Source: Macrosoma leucophasiata
Taxonomy: Eukaryota > Arthropoda > Insecta > Lepidoptera > Hedylidae
Length of the DNA: 64,000 nucleotides
NCBI GenBank assembly: GCA_036365455.1
Contig: JAWQUS010000032.1
Location: forward strand, 16,066,001-16,130,000
Reading direction: 5' to 3'
This document shows, one piece after another, positions 21,340 through 33,026 of this stretch (the stretch's first letter is position 1; the number at the start of each line of letters is the position of its first letter). The position numbers and the translations under genes were made by a program. The notes beneath the pieces were generated by a model, which was not told where the DNA came from, searched no databases, and saw nothing but the letters and a program-made list of their open reading frames with translations.

Positions 21340-22572
21340 GGTTTGAACGTTGGGTACGGCCAGATGAATGACAACGTCGCTATTGTTGGGTATGTCGCTC
21401 CTGGCGCGCCCGTCACAGCAGTTGCTAAACGTTATCGTCGGGACCTTCGCATCGCAGTCGATTTGGATTGTATTCAAGTTTTGTGCCAGACAATCGACGC
21501 CCGTATCGTTACTGTCCCGTGAATGGTGCCGGTCATCGGAGTTTGCGCTCATAATCGGGGCGAGCCATTCCTTTTCGTCGCAGTGCTCAGTTCTGTCTAC
21601 TTCTGGCGAGGGGCCGAGGTCGTCCCGACACGTGGGAGACACGCCGTCTACGTGAAGCCCGATAAGGTCGGCTAAGTTGACGTTAAAGTTTTTAGTTCTA
21701 TTATTTTTGCTTTCGCTCTCAGCTTTAACTTCCTCGGCGATTATGCGGTCGGTGATCGTTTCAATTTCCTCCTGTAAAGTGTCGTCGTCCCCGTAGAACT
21801 CGGATAGATTCTGAAGATTTTCAAACCAATTGTTTTCTAGTAAGCTCGCTGTCCTGTTTTTCTGTTCATCGACGCTTTGCTGGCGGTAGCGGTCTATGAG
21901 CGGTTGGAGGGACTCCTCGTGCTGATGGAAGAGGTAGTGGTAGGCCTGACTCACGGCCCGCAGGGAGTAAGAAGATCTGGGCCGCGGCAAGAGGGAAGCT
22001 GAAGGTGTGTGCGCCGCGACGCTGCCGCGCCACACGTGACCGTGCGCCTGCTCCCACAGTATTGCATTAGAATTAAGAATCCTTTCAAAGTCTGACACTT
22101 GCTCGGCTTCGCTTATCTGCAATAACAACTTGTTCTCCGTCTCTTTCCCGCCGACAGTCTGACACAGCCTCTTGTTCTCGCTGACCTGTTTGGGATTAGA
22201 GAGCAAAGGTTTGTTATCGATTCGTGCACCTTTAGAATTCTGACGGGGTTTGGTTGAATGTTTTTGTTTTGGTGAGTCCGCGTAAGTCATGGGTATGGAG
22301 AGATTTTGAACGGAGACAGCGCAGGGGATTTTCTTAAGTACGTTACGTTTTTGTTGTTTTACGAGGACGTCATTTTTTATTTGGTGTTTATTGTCGGCTG
22401 ATGGTAGGCGTTGGTGGAAATATTGTTTATCGGCGTATCGCAGTCTGTTAGAGTCGGCGCTTCGGACGGGTCGGCCATGGTGGGAGCGGGGACGTTCGGA
22501 TAGGGAGACGCTTTTCGCGCGAAGTGGGATATCGGTTCGCGAGTCTTTCGGGACAGCCAGTTTGATCGGCGC
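21340..22572 (-). CDS. Unrecognised protein, large upstream coding exon (- strand)
   Basis: The frame is open for about 410 codons without repeats. It is basic and Ser-rich at the start (LRAKSVSLSERPRSHHGRP). A more ordered stretch contains FERILNSNAILWEQAHGHVW, SYSLRAVSQAYHYLFHQHEE and LLENNWFENLQNLSEFYGD, and an acidic Asn/Asp-rich tail follows. The best phase-0 junction is a donor gtagat at 21339 (after PNVQT) joined to the acceptor before 21248, a 91-bp intron; without splicing the frame runs to a stop at 21310. The first in-frame ATG is at 22290, but the sequence above it back to 22572 reads like protein, so an upstream exon or a shift is likely. I cannot assign a family. Confidence 0.65.
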
Positions 22573-22643
22573 TCAAGTGGAGGCGCTACCGAAGCGGCCG
22601 GCGTCTGAATGCGGTCCCGACTGACTGTCTGCGAATCATGCAT
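22573..22643 (-). other. Ambiguous 5' end of the unrecognised gene
   Basis: An ATG at 22643 opens a different frame (MHDSQTVSRDRIQTPAASVA...) that overlaps the main frame and stops at 22377. The main frame is closed by TGA at 22575-22573. Either there is an acceptor at ttgag 22572, or one base is missing or extra near 22575 and the ATG at 22643 is the true start. The sequence alone does not decide. Confidence 0.35.
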
Positions 22644-24087
22644 AGCTTTCTTCGAAATTGTATGGAGTGCGCGTAAAAAGTAATTTATCGTGGTGGCGTG
22701 CTGCCATCGATCGATTGCCTTCCTCGGTATCGCTGCCTAAATAAAGATGAGCATAAAATTCGCGAATGTTCGGCGACTCGTTAAGTCAGTTTACGATGTT
22801 ACAGTTTTCGTGAGCGTTTACGATCGGCATTTGAAACATTTTTTCTTTACACGAGTAACATCACTTTCTGTTGTTCGGATTTACTTGCTAATAAATAAAT
22901 GTGTATTGAAATGACATGACAACAGCGTTGTTGACATTTATGGATGTCTATGATGAACTATTGCTTACTTCCAGGACTGGATAGAATAGTCTATGACCAT
23001 AACAGAAGAAAAACCTGACATTCAGGTCGGTAGAATAGATAGCCCAGGTAAGGTACCTACTGAAAAAGCATCAAAATATTAAATATCAATCATCAGTTTG
23101 GAATTTCATTATTATGAGTAAAGCGATATCTCAACGATCTGTAACGTTTATCAAAAAATATAATAATGTATATTTTGACTAGTTATCAAAAGATGTTCAC
23201 CGGCCCCATTTAATATTTACCTATAATCAAAAAAGAAAGAAATGAAATTCGAAGCTCTATAACGTGAGGCTTCGGTAACCGCTTTACCGCAGGTCAAAGG
23301 TGAGAATCAATATTTTAAAACAATTGATGTCATGACGTGCAAACAAGTACACAGTTTTTTTTTATGGTAAGTAATACTGTAGTAGAGTTTTGGAGAGAAC
23401 CTTGAAAGAGGCGCGTGTGGTGCTCTATTTTATTTCATTTTATTGGTGTATTTTTGAGTTATATTAAAAAGTTGGTGGCATTTTGTTTGATATAGGCTTA
23501 TTACAGTGCCCGTGTATAGTGAGACAGAATAATAGTGCGAAAACACGTCCTTTCGGGTTGCCTCCAAAACTTCATTGTAAATGTTCTGGTAAATGTATCC
23601 ATCGCTTTACTCGAATTATTGACTGTGACTGACTGACCGACTGGCTCTGACTTTTACGCTGCTTATTACGAATACGAAATATCGTTTTACTTGACACTGG
23701 CAATATGCGTAAAAGTGATACCTTAATATTAAAAAAAAAATACTGTAGTAGGTAAGTACTACTACGTAGCATTACTGAAATGCCCAACACCCAGAATAAT
23801 ACGACGTAGTCAAAGGCTAGTGTTTGATAAAGGTATATTTCTATCCATAAAACCACAAACAGCGCCGGAAACACGAACAGGACGAAGTCAATCAAATTTT
23901 TCTTTTGTTCTCAGTCTTTTAGAATTAAAAACGCGGCGTCATAAAGTTTTAAAAATAGGTTTGTTTCCGATGAAACAAATACTGCAGCTCTTCTTTTGAC
24001 ATTCATAATGTAATGATAGACAGACAAACGTACGTGTTCAAATTGAATTACGGGAAATATATCTTTTAGGATTCCATATCTTTGAAC
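22644..24087. other. Region 5' of the unrecognised gene
   Basis: May contain its promoter or an upstream exon; I could not pick either out. A short repeat (GAACCTTGAAAGAGGCGCGT at ~23398) recurs inverted near 50430. Confidence 0.35.
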
Positions 24088-24165
24088 TGCCTCTGTAGCC
24101 TAGTGGACTAGAGTCTTGGATTTGAATTTGGTCGAGGGCTATCAGAGATGACGGTATCCTTTATC
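24088..24165 (+). mobile_element. SINE-C 5' fragment
   Basis: CTGCCTCTGTAGCCTAGTGG, then GGCTATCAGAGATGACGGTA; the B-box region is degraded. Confidence 0.6.
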
Positions 24166-24517
24166 GCATATTCCAACAATTTACACAAAACTTTAATAAA
24201 TTATATGTATACAAACTCCTCGTACTTAAATCTATCTATTGGCGAAAACCGCATGAAAATCTGTTCAGTAGTCTTTGAATTTATCGCGAACAGACAAACC
24301 GCCGACGCGTCGAAGGACTTTGTTTAATATTACGTTTAAAGATTGGTTCAAATGTGGTTTGAACCGAATACGAACTTCGCTAAAATTGAAAAATTACTAA
24401 ATAGATACCTGTATGGTTTTATTGCAAAAAATCCAAAGTTAAATATTTTTACCTACAGTTATATTCTTGTTTGTGTATTATTTATATATTTGCATCTAAA
24501 TTATTTTTAAAATCTAT

Positions 24518-24668
24518 CCCCCTTATTCATAAACATATTATCTAAAGTGTTGCTAATGTCTCCTTTGTCTCTTTCTATCCTACACATTTGACAATGCAAC
24601 TGACAAAGACAAAGCATTCTATAGCTTGAACGTATCTAATGTAGGTTTAACGTTTATGAATAAGGGGG
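24518..24668. mobile_element. M6 MITE, copy a (full)
   Basis: CCCCCTTATTCATAAAC at the left and GTTTATGAATAAGGGGG at the right, flanked by TA on the right, with internal TCCTTTGTCTCTTTC / GACAAAGACAAAGC pairing. Confidence 0.75.
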
Positions 24669-24862
24669 TATATTTACAAATAAAAAAATGCAACTAAACT
24701 AAGCTATAAGTATCTAATAATTATCCTTACTTCTATACCTGTTCAATAATTTTATTTGCTCCTGTCTACCCATACAGGGAATAGAGGCGTGAGTTATTAT
24801 AATGTTTTGTAATATCACCGCGGCAAAATTTATTTTCTAGCTACAAAAACAGGATTGTTCAT

Positions 24863-24926
24863 TAACTTCGTAGTTTTGGTTTGGTCAGCATACATTATTG
24901 CTGACCAAACCAAAACTACGAAGTTA
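24863..24926. repeat. Perfect hairpin: 28-nt arms, 8-nt loop
   Basis: TAACTTCGTAGTTTTGGTTT ... AAACCAAAACTACGAAGTTA around TACATTAT. Confidence 0.88.
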
Positions 24927-25168
24927 CTTCAGAAGCAGTTTCACCAATTTATTGTTTGAACAGTTTTATTATTGCTTAGAGTAGTTATTACGTGAGAGTT
25001 TCCTCCGAGGAAGGATTTCAAGTAGGTAATATGGATGGATAAAGGAGACCTTGCCAAAATTGTAACGTGCAATTGGTAACAGTAGGTAACTAAAACGTGT
25101 TTTTTTTGTATTAGAACAATTTTCCTAAAAAAATAAATCTGTGGTTGTAGATTTTTATAGGCTACACT

Positions 25169-25446
25169 CATAGAGCAACACCGGAGAGGAGCAGCCATAT
25201 GCAGCCTTTCTCCTCTGTCAAAGAACAAGCCCAAATGGGCCTATACCTGTCGCCTAGATATTTAAATGTGCGCGTGAAATTGTTTCTCTATTTTGTTAGT
25301 CAAGGTGTGAGTTTCGTAGTAATAGACGTTGTAGTGTGCGTGTGTGTCGCACGCATTTCCCCCCGCAAAAAATGACAGACTGTTTTGCATCGGTAATACA
25401 CGTTCCCCTCCGGTCCGCCGCGACCGGTGGGCCGCGTTGATCTATT
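25169..25446 (+). mobile_element. M1 MITE, copy d
   Basis: Left end lacks the GGCCACCGGCCGCGG segment (CATAGAGCAACACCGGAG), right end keeps it. Interior blocks as in other copies. Confidence 0.75.
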
Positions 25447-25479
25447 GCTACACTGCAGCGTCTCCCATTATTATTATTA

Positions 25480-25748
25480 TTTTTTTATGTAATGGAAGTG
25501 GTAAACAAGCATGCAGTTCACATTGATGTTAAGTGATGACTGCAGCCTATAGACACCCACACAAAGACCAAGGTCAAAATGCAGATGCGTTACCACTCCT
25601 GAGGCCTAAGGTCTTATGCCTCTGTGCCGGAAATTACCACCTGACCGGAACACGATAGTGTTGAACACTACCATTTAGCGGCAAGTATATTAGGTAATGC
25701 GGTGGTGGATACGCCCGCGAGCTCCGTCACTGGAGCTCTACCACCAGT
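25480..25748 (-). mobile_element. SINE-A, full copy
   Basis: TTTTTTATGTAATGGAAGTG to GCTCTACCACCAG; directly follows M1 copy d. Confidence 0.85.
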
Positions 25749-26066
25749 AAAGAACCTGGAACCCAAAAACCTCCCATTTGACGGGTCGCGACCCAGTAGC
25801 AGGGCATCAAAATAAAATAACGGGTCGCAACATTCCCGCTTTGTTTAAAAATATTACCTATGTTGTACATCGTAAATATTCTTAATAAAAGTGAATATCT
25901 ATTTTACCTAATTGAATCAGCTTAGGTTTAAAAATATGAAGAGGGTCACGAAGGGGCGTTTTCAAAATTACCGGGCCATACCAGAACAATGTTTGGGAAA
26001 TACTGGACTACAGTATTCCGTACCATCAATGTAAACTATATTACTAAAGCCTGGGTCAAAATTATT

Positions 26067-26139
26067 GTAACATTTCACATCCTTCTCTAACTTAAAGAAA
26101 TCTGTCAAAGTTAGAAAAGGATATGAAATGTTACATTTT
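26067..26139. repeat. Imperfect hairpin
   Basis: GTAACATTTCACATCCTTCT ... AGGATATGAAATGTTAC around a ~20-nt centre. Confidence 0.7.
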
Positions 26140-26158
26140 CATCTTTATTACTTTATCT

Positions 26159-26207
26159 TTAACAAATAGCGTGGCAACCCAGCCTGGGTTGCCACGCTAT
26201 TTGTTAA
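26159..26207. repeat. Perfect hairpin: 23-nt arms, 3-nt loop
   Basis: TTAACAAATAGCGTGGCAAC ... GTTGCCACGCTATTTGTTAA. It lies 20 bp from the previous hairpin. Confidence 0.88.
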
Positions 26208-27418
26208 GTAACTATTTGTTAAGTATGCTTGATTACCACTTCATCATAAAAAAAAAAATAGGCAACATCAATGGGAACGCATTTAGGAGCTCAATGTAGA
26301 CATCTATTTGTCCATATTCACTAGTTTCCTCTATCAATTATCAGCAACAAAGCAGGAAATTTCGGTTCTGCGGATGGGAAATTCCTTATTTCAATAAACA
26401 ATAATGTTTGTATTGGACTCGAACATTTTCAATCTGTCGGTCCATTGCAATGAGTGGCCAAATCGTAAACACTTGCCTTTTAATTATGTATGATGTTGGT
26501 TGGATGAACGCCAACATATCATACAACGTTTAATACGAGGTCCTTCAAGGTTTCAAATATCTTTCAACTTCTATCAAATGTTTTGGGGCCCGTCTTGGGT
26601 TTCTGTTTTGTCCATTCCATTCTACGAATAAGTATCACCCATATTCTTAGTCGTAACCTCGACCTTAACTCAACCTTACTCAAGGGAATTGGTATTCTTA
26701 GTTGTAACTAAAAACGTCAACTCGAGATTCTCCTCCGTTTGAGGTAAAAAAGCAACTGTCAAACTCCAAGGTACCTACGGTAGGTCGTGACCTACCTTGA
26801 AGTTTCGAGGAGTACTTACATTTCACAGTTTTTCGTGTCGAAACTGTCTGGAAATATAATTGAATACCATATTTTTCTATAAAAGTAGATTTTCAAGACT
26901 GTGAATTATCTATAAGATAATCCGTACAGATGAGTTACTGTCAAAATACAACTAGAATATGGCTTTCAAGGCGTCCTCGTAAAGTATCCTCAGCTGAGTG
27001 TGAGTCAAGGAATGTTTCAAGTAACGTCTTAGAATATGGGTGTCTTGTATAAATAGTCATACAAAGTTGCACCCGTATAAAATTGAGGCAGATCGCTAGT
27101 AAACTTATAGATAAATAAAAAGATAGTTTGGTTTTGAATACGACTTGATCGATCATCTAGAATTCGTCTTGCTACTGTCAAACTAACGTGGTATGGAAGA
27201 TATAAGTAAGAAGTAGGTACGTCATTAACTGGGAAAAAGACGAACACACTTTTTTCTTATAATCTACCCTCCGTTTTTTTACAGTTAAAAGTGATTCATA
27301 AAATTCAATGACAACTACAGTTAAGGACTGAAAATCTGACCCGCTGAGTCTGGTCCACAGAACTATTGGTTTTTTAATCAGGGTCGTATTAGATATTTTA
27401 AGTAGTATTTCGTCGTAA
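26208..27418. other. No gene seen
   Basis: Unique AT-rich sequence between hairpins and SINE-C. Confidence 0.4.
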
Positions 27419-27723
27419 CTGCCTCGGTAGCCTAGTGGTAGCACGCCACTACTACTACGCTGAGGTCCGGTTCGATTCCCGGGTAGGAGGTTATCAGAGA
27501 TGATGGTGTAAAGTCCTTTACCTCTGGTTCTATTGGGATATTTCCATTATCTGGAAATTTCCGAGTACCTCGATGTTTGGTAATGTGCCCGGAGATGTTA
27601 ACAGGCTCACCACCTGTTACATGGGCCAAAAACGTGAACGGCGAATCGTGGGTGCTTGCATGTTTACTTGAATGCATGCATTTACCTCTGCCTACCCCTT
27701 CGGGGATTACAGGTGTGAAGTTA
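27419..27723 (+). mobile_element. SINE-C, full copy
   Basis: A-box and B-box present (GGTTCGATTCCCGGGTAGG). Flanks TATTTCGTCG / TATTTCGTTG fit a target duplication with one change. Confidence 0.85.
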
Positions 27724-28133
27724 TGTTTTTATTTCGTTGACAAAAAACGCAATTCGACGATAGAAAGATTATCCAAAAGAACAACGGTCAAACGAACTTC
27801 AGAATAGAAAGAATCTCTCCTAATGTCAACCAATGCGACCTTTCTAGAAAAATTATTGGAGTACCTTTATACAAGAAGGTACCACAAGAGAAACTCACGC
27901 GATACAATATCAATGCAATCGTATCTATCGTCATATTTCATATTGTGCATGATAGACGTATCTTTCTCCGACTATGAATATATTGAAGTTGCAGAACAGT
28001 GCAGACCTGTTAGTGATTGGAAAAATATTCCAGAATACATTAGAATATGTTATGGGAATGTCTGCAAGATATAGTGTAAATCTTTGGGTTGATAATGTTA
28101 GACTGACATTTATCAGATAGCCGGTTTTATTAA

Positions 28134-28422
28134 GTTTTTTTTTATGTTATGGAAGTGGCAAATAAGCATGCAGTTCACATTGATGTTAAGTGATAACTGC
28201 TGCCTATAGACACTTACACAAAGACCAAGATCAAAATGCAGATGCGTTACCACTCCTGAGGCCTAAGGTGTTATGCCTCTGTGACGGAAATTACAGGGCC
28301 GTACATTACCACCTGACCGGAACACGATAGTGCTGAACACTACCATTTAGCGGCAAGTACTATATTAGGTAATACGCTGGTGCCTACGCCCGCGAGCTCC
28401 GTAACTGGAGCTCTACCACCTG
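28134..28422 (-). mobile_element. SINE-A, full copy
   Basis: TTTTTTTATGTTATGGAAGTG start, GAGCTCTACCACCTG end. Confidence 0.85.
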
Positions 28423-28517
28423 TGAAAAAAGTTAAAAGTTACCGGCAGTGCCAGCTTATAACATTAGATTAGTGCATAAGCAAATTAAGCAATTGCTTAC
28501 GGCTTCACTTTTTCTTT

Positions 28518-29165
28518 TCCCTTTTCATCACATTAACCATAGGACGTCCACTATTAAACATAGGCCTCCCCCAATGACCTCCATGCCGACTGATCGGAAG
28601 CGACGTGCATCCAGCGCGTACCTGCAGTCTTGACTAGGTCATCAAATTAAATGACACGACAGAATGTTTTGTATTGCAATTAATATAATTTTGTACTGTT
28701 AATGTTATTGTGGAGAGAATAAATACGTTTTTTATTTTATTTTATCTTGCAGGTGGACGTCCCACGCTGCGCTTGCTAATACGTGGTCTCCACTCGAGAA
28801 CCTTTCTGCCCCAGCGGCTATCATCACCGGTAAAACGCATTTCGTCTTTAAGGACTGCGGGATGTTTGACGAGAAAACGCTGCCCAGCCGAGTTGGACTC
28901 GGGGAATGACCTCTTTCTCGAAGTTCGACCTGCCTAGTTGTATAGTTTGTCCTAAATAGACATATTCATCGACAACTTCGAGGATTCCCAACGGACACGA
29001 GTGGGGGACACAAGGTTATTGAACATGACCATAGTCTTATCCATGTCCATTTTAAGGCCCACTCTTTGGGCCTCTCTTTTGGTCTTCGAGCATTGTGCTG
29101 AGATCTTCCAGCGACTCTTCCATGACTATAATATCGTCTACAAACCGAAGGTGAGTGACGGATTG
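28518..29165 (-). mobile_element. Decayed LINE reverse-transcriptase fragment
   Basis: On the - strand, frames with several stops and shifts read VDDIIVMEESLEDLSTMLED, then VGLKMDMDKTMVMFNN, VDEYVYLGQT, IPRVQLGWAAF, then SVGRP, and near 28640-28530 DDLVKTAGTRWMHVASD and AWRSLGEAYV. The blocks are in the correct order for a common lepidopteran LINE, but the thumb part is deleted. An AT-rich segment of about 100 bp (28646-28747) interrupts the GRPP-TRW-DDL region. Confidence 0.75.
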
Positions 29166-29168
29166 GAT

Positions 29169-29393
29169 TCACATGACGATTGCAGCCAACAGACATCTTC
29201 ACAAAAACCAGAGGTCAAAATGCAAATGCATTGCCACCCCTGAGGCCTAAGTTGTTGTGACCCTGTGATAGTCATTACTGGACCATACATTACCATCTAA
29301 CCGGGACACTATCATTTGGCAGCATAAAGATTATGTAATGAATGCGGTGGTGCCTACGCCCTCGAGCTCCGGCACTTGAACTTTGCTACCAGT
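29169..29393 (-). mobile_element. SINE-A, old copy
   Basis: ATGACGATTGCAGCCAACAG to CTTTGCTACCAGTG. Joins the decayed LINE at 29165. Confidence 0.65.
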
Positions 29394-29468
29394 GCTGTTG
29401 ATAGCCAATTTGATGAGGAAGGCTATAGATTGTCATAACATCACTTTACGACCAATAGGAGTAGACAA

Positions 29469-29757
29469 CATAGAGTAACACCGGAGGGGAGTAGCCATAT
29501 GCAGGATTTCCCATTGTCAAAGTACAAGCCCAAATGGGCCTATACCTGTCGCCTAGATGTTTAAATGTGTGCGTGAAATTGTTTCTGTATTTTGTTAAAG
29601 TCAAGGTGTGAATTTCGTAGTAATGGACGATTTTTGTAGTGTGCGTGTGTGTCGCACGCATTTCCCCCCGCAAAAAATGACAGACTGTTTTGCATCGGTA
29701 ATAAACGCAACGCTATGGCTACTCCCCTCCAGGCCGGTGGCCCGTGTTGCTCTATGG
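29469..29757 (+). mobile_element. M1 MITE, copy e
   Basis: Left end shortened in the same way as copy d (GAGTAACACCGGAGGGGAG), so d, e and g look like one subfamily. Right end CCCGTGTTGCTCTATG. Confidence 0.75.
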
Positions 29758-29799
29758 TTAGCAAACATAGTTTTATTCAGTTTATTCATTTATTTCATA

Positions 29800-29860
29800 T
29801 AATTAGGCTCCTGGAGAGCACTTTTACATCGTCATTTTTTTTTTAAACTAACCTAGAGTG
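29800..29860 (+). repeat. Short repeat R2, copy a
   Basis: TTAGGCTCCTGGAGAGCACT, TTACATCGTC, T-run, CTAGAGTG. Also at 33598-33650 (inverted) and 52302-52355. Confidence 0.55.
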
Positions 29861-30208
29861 ATACCATACCATTTAACAGCCTTGGGTGCACTAACGGAAT
29901 AGATATGTTCGGGTGAAACGAACGAAGAGATAGAACGAAGATAGCCGATGCGGGTCGCTAGTATATAAAATCGGTGTTACCACTAATAGTAGGTACATTT
30001 ACAAAGCAGTTGTATGTTCATTAGAAGCAGACTCAAAACCTACTCCAAGGTCTGCCCTGAGGGACGTCGTTCATTACACGAGCTATTAAAGTACCTTAGA
30101 TACTTACAAGTTTTGGTAGGTAAGACATTAATTTGTAAGTCTTAATTAATTAACTGCAAATAGTATTTAAAGCCTGTGTACACGTGCGCACCTGGTCATT
30201 CCTGAACA

Positions 30209-30485
30209 CTGGTGGTAAAGCTCCAGTGACGGAGCTCGCGGGCGTAGGCATCACCCCATTACCTAATATACTTGCCGCTAAATGGTAGTGTTCAGTAGTA
30301 TTCAGCACTATCGTGTTTCGGTCAGGTGGTAATGTACGGCCTTGCTATTTCCGGCACAGAGGCGTAAAACCTTAGGCCTCAGGAGTGGTAACGCATCTGC
30401 ACTTTGACCTTGGTATTTGTGTGGGTGTCTATAGGCTGCAGTCATCACTTAACATCAATGTGAACTGAATGCTTGTTTGCCACTT
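30209..30485 (+). mobile_element. SINE-A, full body but A-tail replaced by a perfect palindrome
   Basis: CTGGTGGTAAAGCTCC to TTTGCCACTT, immediately continuing into the 60-bp palindrome at 30484 without the usual CATTACATAAAA end. Confidence 0.8.
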
Positions 30486-30543
30486 GAAGGAGCGTCATCG
30501 ATTCACCACTAGATCTAGTGGTGAATCGATGACGCTCCTTCAA
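30484..30543. repeat. Perfect 60-bp palindrome, no loop
   Basis: TTGAAGGAGCGTCATCGATT ... AATCGATGACGCTCCTTCAA, centre AGATCT. Fused to the end of a SINE-A. Confidence 0.92.
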
Positions 30544-31000
30544 TTCCATACAAATCTGCGTTTACTCTTAAAATCTCGCACTAGGCACTCTGTTCAACCG
30601 ATTGTCGTGAAATGGGCATGATGAAAGATGTATTTCTAACCGACTTCAAAAAAAGAGGAGGTTCTCAATTCGTCCGGATATTTTTTTTTCAATATGCGTA
30701 TGTTTTATTATTATTTATTAATTTATTTAGAACATTTCTAAATACAGCACTTCTATACAATAAATACCGCACCACGAAAACCTCACAGGGTTTAACTGGG
30801 CGCAGGTGAGTCGCTAATTTTAGGCTTAGTGTAGTAACTTTTTTATTATAGAAAAAAATATGGTTTGTACTGTATATAATTTGTAAATCTATAGGTAGTT
30901 TATTGTTATTTTATTATTATTTTAGTTGTTGCCGTAGCAACGCGCTCCGAGAACTGCTAGTAATACAATAAAATTAACATAAATAATAACAATTTAGTAA

Positions 31001-31474
31001 AAAGGAGATGTTGCAAGCTCGGCTCTGGTTCGTACACGTCCTCAAGAAATGGGTAAATCAAAGAAGAATCCGAAAAAAATACACTTAACTTAATCATGAA
31101 TATATTTTACAGTTACAACCACATTTAATTCAAACAATTTTATCATTTTCAACTATGTTGAACATGGTGGCGATACAGCCGACACTTGGGATCAATAGAT
31201 TTCGATAGTATTTAGAAAATATTACTTTTTTCTCCAAGTACTATATAATCGAATTCAATTTAAATAATGAATATGTCAAAATGACATCGCCCGCCATATT
31301 CGCCATGTTGGTTATGAGTTGCAATTCTAACTACAAATAATATTTTGTAACTGCAAACAAAGCTAAATAAGTGAAAATATGCAGTAAAAACGTTTTCATA
31401 TTGATTTTGCATGTTTAATGACATTGTGTACAATACATGGCCGGAGGTCCATACATTTTTGCAACATCTCCTTT
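31001..31474 (-). mobile_element. M2 non-autonomous DNA transposon, copy b
   Basis: Full copy in reverse orientation with both 14-bp ends preserved (31001 and 31474). Interior order is reversed relative to 12.4 kb. Confidence 0.8.
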
Positions 31475-31959
31475 AATGCATTTAAAGTTGACAAAAGGCA
31501 ACTTTTCAGCCTTCAATGAGGCCGTCCCCGTATTGTTGATTTGCTTGATCTAGGTATGTAATTACATTGCCAGTCCATCTATTGTCAGCCGACCGTATGT
31601 CTATGGGCTAGGCACAGTTTATTCAACATTATTGATTCTTTATGCCGCTTAATTGGTAGGTGACGCAATACCAAATGATTGGAACTAAATAGAGCTTGAT
31701 ACAGGATTCGTTAAGGCTGCTTCATATTCGCCCGAGAAATACGCTGCGTAGTGAATTGAGATTGCGGAGGTATTCGTATATTCCTAACACTTTTGGGTAA
31801 CTCTCCAAAAAAGTCAGAAAATAGATAAATAATAATAATAATAATGGGGGAGCAGAGCAGCTTGTGGCGAGCTGTTGGTGAGTAGCGACACTACGCCCTA
31901 CCATCATCTCGAGTTCCTCCGAGAGAACTGGGCTCCGCCTCGTCCGCCACACAGAGGTA

Positions 31960-32790
31960 CGGCCGGACGGAGCATCAGGTCTCTCACCTCTGGCTTGCCT
32001 TCATTGGCCGGTCAGAGTGGGCGCTAGAGGTATGGCATTTGCAGAAATTTAGATAATAGGCTGTTGTCTAAATTTCTGCAAGAGCCACACACTCGGGGGT
32101 GGAAGTGTCTAAAGGCATAATAGCGGGGAAGCCCGTTCCGAGCTCGAGATTACTCGCTCGTGATGGTGAAACCGGGGCCACACCTCTCGACACCCCCAGC
32201 CTCTCTCAACAGTGTTGCCCCCCGTCGACCATCGGGTTGGCTGTTTGGGGGCCCACCAAGGAGAGGCGAGTCACCACTTGCCTAAAGTAGGATTCGATAA
32301 TGTGAGATGTTGAATATAGGCAGGTGCAGGATCTCACTCCATAGGCCCAGCCAGCTAGTCAACCCAGTTCACCCACATAGCCCAAAGTATGGCAAGTCAT
32401 TTTTCATTACAATAGTCCCATTATATTCTGCGGGGTCTGTCTGTGTCTGTATTAACTATTGATGCAGTCAGAGAGAGGTCCCGCCGAATATACCCCATTA
32501 CAAAGTAGATCAAAATTCTCGAAAGGGCCTCTACGTGTTGGACCCCCCATGTCCCCGCGCAAGCCTGACAAAGGTCCGGGGTTCAAATTGGACCCCGTGC
32601 TGACGAGAGACATAATAATGGTATGGCATTTGCAGAAATTTAGATAATAGACTGTTGTCTACATTTTTGCATATAACCCATTACAAAGTAGATCAAAATT
32701 CTCGAAAGGGCCTCTACGTGTTGGACCCCCCATGTCCCGCGCAAGCCTGACAAAGGTCCGGGGTTCTGACGAGAGACATAATAATGGCAA
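31960..32790 (+). mobile_element. Retroelement-derived repeat (copy 2), internally duplicated
   Basis: Copy of the 962-1600 repeat with more 5' sequence. Two blocks are repeated inside it: TATGGCATTTGCAGAAATTT at ~32032 and ~32622, and the ACAAAGTAGATCAAAATTCT ... GTTGGACCCCCCATGTCC block at ~32501 and ~32685. A 15-bp perfect hairpin lies at 32039-32081. No intact frame. Confidence 0.6.
32039..32081. repeat. Perfect hairpin: 15-nt arms, 13-nt loop
   Basis: TTGCAGAAATTTAGA ... TCTAAATTTCTGCAA. A damaged second copy is at ~32630-32665. Confidence 0.8.
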
Positions 32791-32990
32791 CCCATTATAC
32801 GTCCCACTGCTGGGCACGAGTCTCTCCCCTTTTTGGGGGGAGGCCTGGAGCTTACTCCACCACGCTGCTCCGATGCGGATTGGTAGAGATACGGGTTAGC
32901 AGCCAACCCGCTGTCGGATGTTTTCAAACCGCCCATAAGGCGTCCGGCGTCCGACAAGGTTTAACGACTGCTATCTATCGATTTACCTCT
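32780..32990 (-). mobile_element. SINE-E, 3' two-thirds
   Basis: CAACCCATTATACGTCCCAC through CAACCCGCTGTCGGATG to AAGGTTTAACGACTGC; joins a SINE-C scrap at 32991. Confidence 0.75.
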
Positions 32991-33026
32991 GCCTACCCCT
33001 TCGGCTATTACCGGCGTGAAGTAACG
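32991..33026 (+). mobile_element. SINE-C 3'-end scrap
   Basis: TTTACCTCTGCCTACCCC, then GGCGTGAAGTAACG. Confidence 0.55.

Noticed and set aside
22377..22643. 88-codon - strand ORF as a separate gene
   Set aside because: It overlaps the longer, more protein-like frame of the unrecognised gene; kept only as a possible start region.
27823..28074. 83-codon + strand ORF
   Set aside because: No homology recognised and no supporting context.
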